Origin: Novosphingobium sp. 28-62-57
Lineage (GTDB): Bacteria > Pseudomonadota > Alphaproteobacteria > Sphingomonadales > Sphingomonadaceae
NCBI GenBank assembly: GCA_002256985.1
Contig: NCGO01000011.1
Coordinates: 62,001-126,000, forward strand
Reading direction: 5' to 3'
Length of the DNA stretch: 64,000 nucleotides
A program made the translations under genes and the position numbers. Under the pieces are notes generated by a model, which saw only the letters and a program-made list of their open reading frames with translations, had not been told where the DNA came from and did no database searches. Shown here piece after piece: positions 61,441-64,000 of this stretch (position 1 is its first letter; every line of letters begins with the position of its first letter).

Positions 61441-62879
61441 TCATGTGGGAAACTCCGTCAATCCGAAGCGATTGCCGCTGGAGTTGATGCCGGTTGTCCG
61501 GGCGGCAGCCGGGGTCTGGCCTACCAGCGGGCCAAGCACGACAAGCGTGGCGAGCAAGAGGCAGATTTCGATGATGTAGATGGTGGCATAGCCAGTGCTG
61601 CGGTGCGCCAGCGTGTGGCCCAGGCCATCGGCCACGGCGAGACTGGACACCACATCGCGCAGCACACCGCCCAAGGCGATGGCAATACCTGCAAAAGTTG
61701 TTTGCACAGCGCCCCATGCGCCCAGCGCGAGGCCGGCTGTCTTGGTATCGGACAGCGCCATCGCGGTGGTCAGCGTGCCAACCAGAAACAGGCCGGCGCC
61801 TGCACCGATCAGCATGGAGCCAAGGCCGAGCGCGACCGGGCTGGCCATCGGTGCAGCAAAGATCACCAGCATGAAGGCGGCAATGCCGACGACGACGCCA
61901 TAGCCTGCGATCCGCAAGCTGTCGGTGCCGCGGCCGAGCCAGCGGGCCGACAGCGTGAAAGCAACCAGCGCACCCAGCGCCCATGCGCCGGTCAGCGCGG
62001 TGGTGGCCCCGACTGAGAGCCCGAGGATTTCACCGCCATATGGTTCGAGCAACGCATCCTGCATGGCAAAGGCCGTGGCGCCGAGAGCCACGGCGGTGAG
62101 CAGACGCATTGTTACGGGTTGTGCGGTAAAGGCTTGCCATACTTCGGAAAAAGCGGGGCGATAGGTATCAAGTGCAGCCGTTGCGGCACTGCGGGCTTCC
62201 TGCTTCCACAGCGCGACAAGGTTGAGCACAAAGGTGAGCACGGCGGCACCCTGAATGACTTGCACCAGACGGGTGGGGCTGAACTCGACCAGCAGACCGC
62301 CGATAACCAGCGATGACAGCATCATGCCGGCCAGCAAGGACAGATAGAGCAGCGAGACGGCGCGCGGGCGGTGCTCCTCATCGGTCAAGTCGCCAACGAG
62401 TGCGAGCCCGGCTGTTTGTGTGGTGTGCATGCCGAACCCTGCCAGCAGGAAGGCAAGCGCACTGGTGGCAACGCCCACGCCGAACAGCGCCGGGTCGCTC
62501 ATCAGCAGCAGCGCGAAGGGCATGATGGCGAGGCCGCCGAACTGCATAAGCGTGCCAAACCAGATGAACGGTACGCGCTTCCACCCCAGCACCGAGCGAT
62601 GCACATCCGACCGGTGGCCGATCAGGGCGCGGAACGGTGCGGCCAGCAGCGGAATGGCGATCAACAGCGCCACCAGCCATGCCGGAATGCCCAATTCGAC
62701 GATCATCACGCGGTTGAGCGTGCCATTGAGCAGCACCATGGCCATGCCGACGCTGACCTGAAACAGCGACAAGCGCAGCAGGCGCGAAAGTGGAACCTGA
62801 GCCGTGGCAGCATCGGCAAAGGGCAGCCAGGTGACTGCCACCCGGCTCCAGTTTGCGTAGAAGGCCTGCCTTTGCTGCA

Positions 62880-62880
<1 letters not shown>
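61441..62880 (-). CDS. lhaA: LhaA/BCD-family MFS protein, light-harvesting assembly
   Basis: The 479-residue protein has 12 membrane helices and belongs to the BCD (LhaA/PucC) branch of the MFS. It has the LRLSLFQVSVGMAMVLLNGTLNRVMIVELG start and the GHRSDVHRSVLGWKRVPF loop between helices. It helps build the LH1 antenna and may bring in bacteriochlorophyll. ATG 62880 overlaps the bchM stop. Confidence 0.95.

Positions 62881-64000
<1,120 letters not shown>

Overview
The window comes from the chromosome of an alphaproteobacterium of the order Sphingomonadales, most like Novosphingobium or a close relative, that is an aerobic anoxygenic phototroph. The order call rests on gene order (trpF/trpB/trpA/accD, aroA/cmk/rpsA, atpI-B-E-b'-b), on high G+C codon use, and on a bchL-bchM-lhaA-puhABC-orf-acsF-puhE-hemA block facing a cytochrome c gene. 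The genus is an inference.

Layout. 1-7.4 kb: accD and the tryptophan genes trpA, trpB and trpF, spread out by a DUF559 nuclease-like gene and by an outer-membrane-type gene on the other strand; then a SIMPL protein, a GNAT acetyltransferase and a LapA-PyrF fusion. 7.4-11.7 kb: paired palindromic repeats, purB, an internally shortened OafA-type acyltransferase, an entericidin-like lipoprotein and RadC. 11.7-18.5 kb: the ydbH/ynbE/ydbL trio for envelope lipid transport and the Fo half of ATP synthase. 18.5-21 kb: a ParDE toxin-antitoxin pair, a LacI-type regulator and gloB. 21-28 kb: the usual aroA-cmk-rpsA order, split by an insertion of about 3.1 kb that carries an A+T-rich DndB-like DGQHR gene, a GIY-YIG nuclease gene and a palindromic repeat array. 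28-43 kb: mostly housekeeping (tRNA-Ala, 2OG oxygenase, EVE protein, CsbD, MFS transporter, pgsA, CcdAB, OxyR, RNase D, aspS, acpP, fabF, mltG, LigT-like protein, bioA, tRNA-Thr).

43-54 kb: one operon on the minus strand. It encodes a SsuABC/TauABC-type ABC transporter, a NikR-like regulator lacking three of four nickel ligands, two DUF1989 proteins, a biotin-dependent urea/guanidine carboxylase and allophanate hydrolase, with a YncE-like secreted protein at its end. By present knowledge of these families this is a guanidine carboxylase pathway: guanidine to carboxyguanidine to allophanate to ammonia and CO2. A repeated GTATTACG/CGTATG motif lies before the first gene and is a candidate operator.

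54-64 kb: a membrane fatty acid hydroxylase/sterol desaturase, a lipid-anchored cytochrome c and the photosynthesis superoperon. That operon covers bacteriochlorophyll synthesis (bchL partial, bchM, acsF), the reaction centre H subunit (puhA), assembly factors (lhaA, puhB, puhC, puhE) and the first tetrapyrrole enzyme (hemA). Almost every junction overlaps by 4 to 7 bases.

The main items for a second look are the DGQHR insertion in aroA-cmk-rpsA, two nuclease-like genes each lying among palindromic repeats, the NikR-like regulator with its operator candidates, the LapA-PyrF fusion and the shortened acyltransferase.
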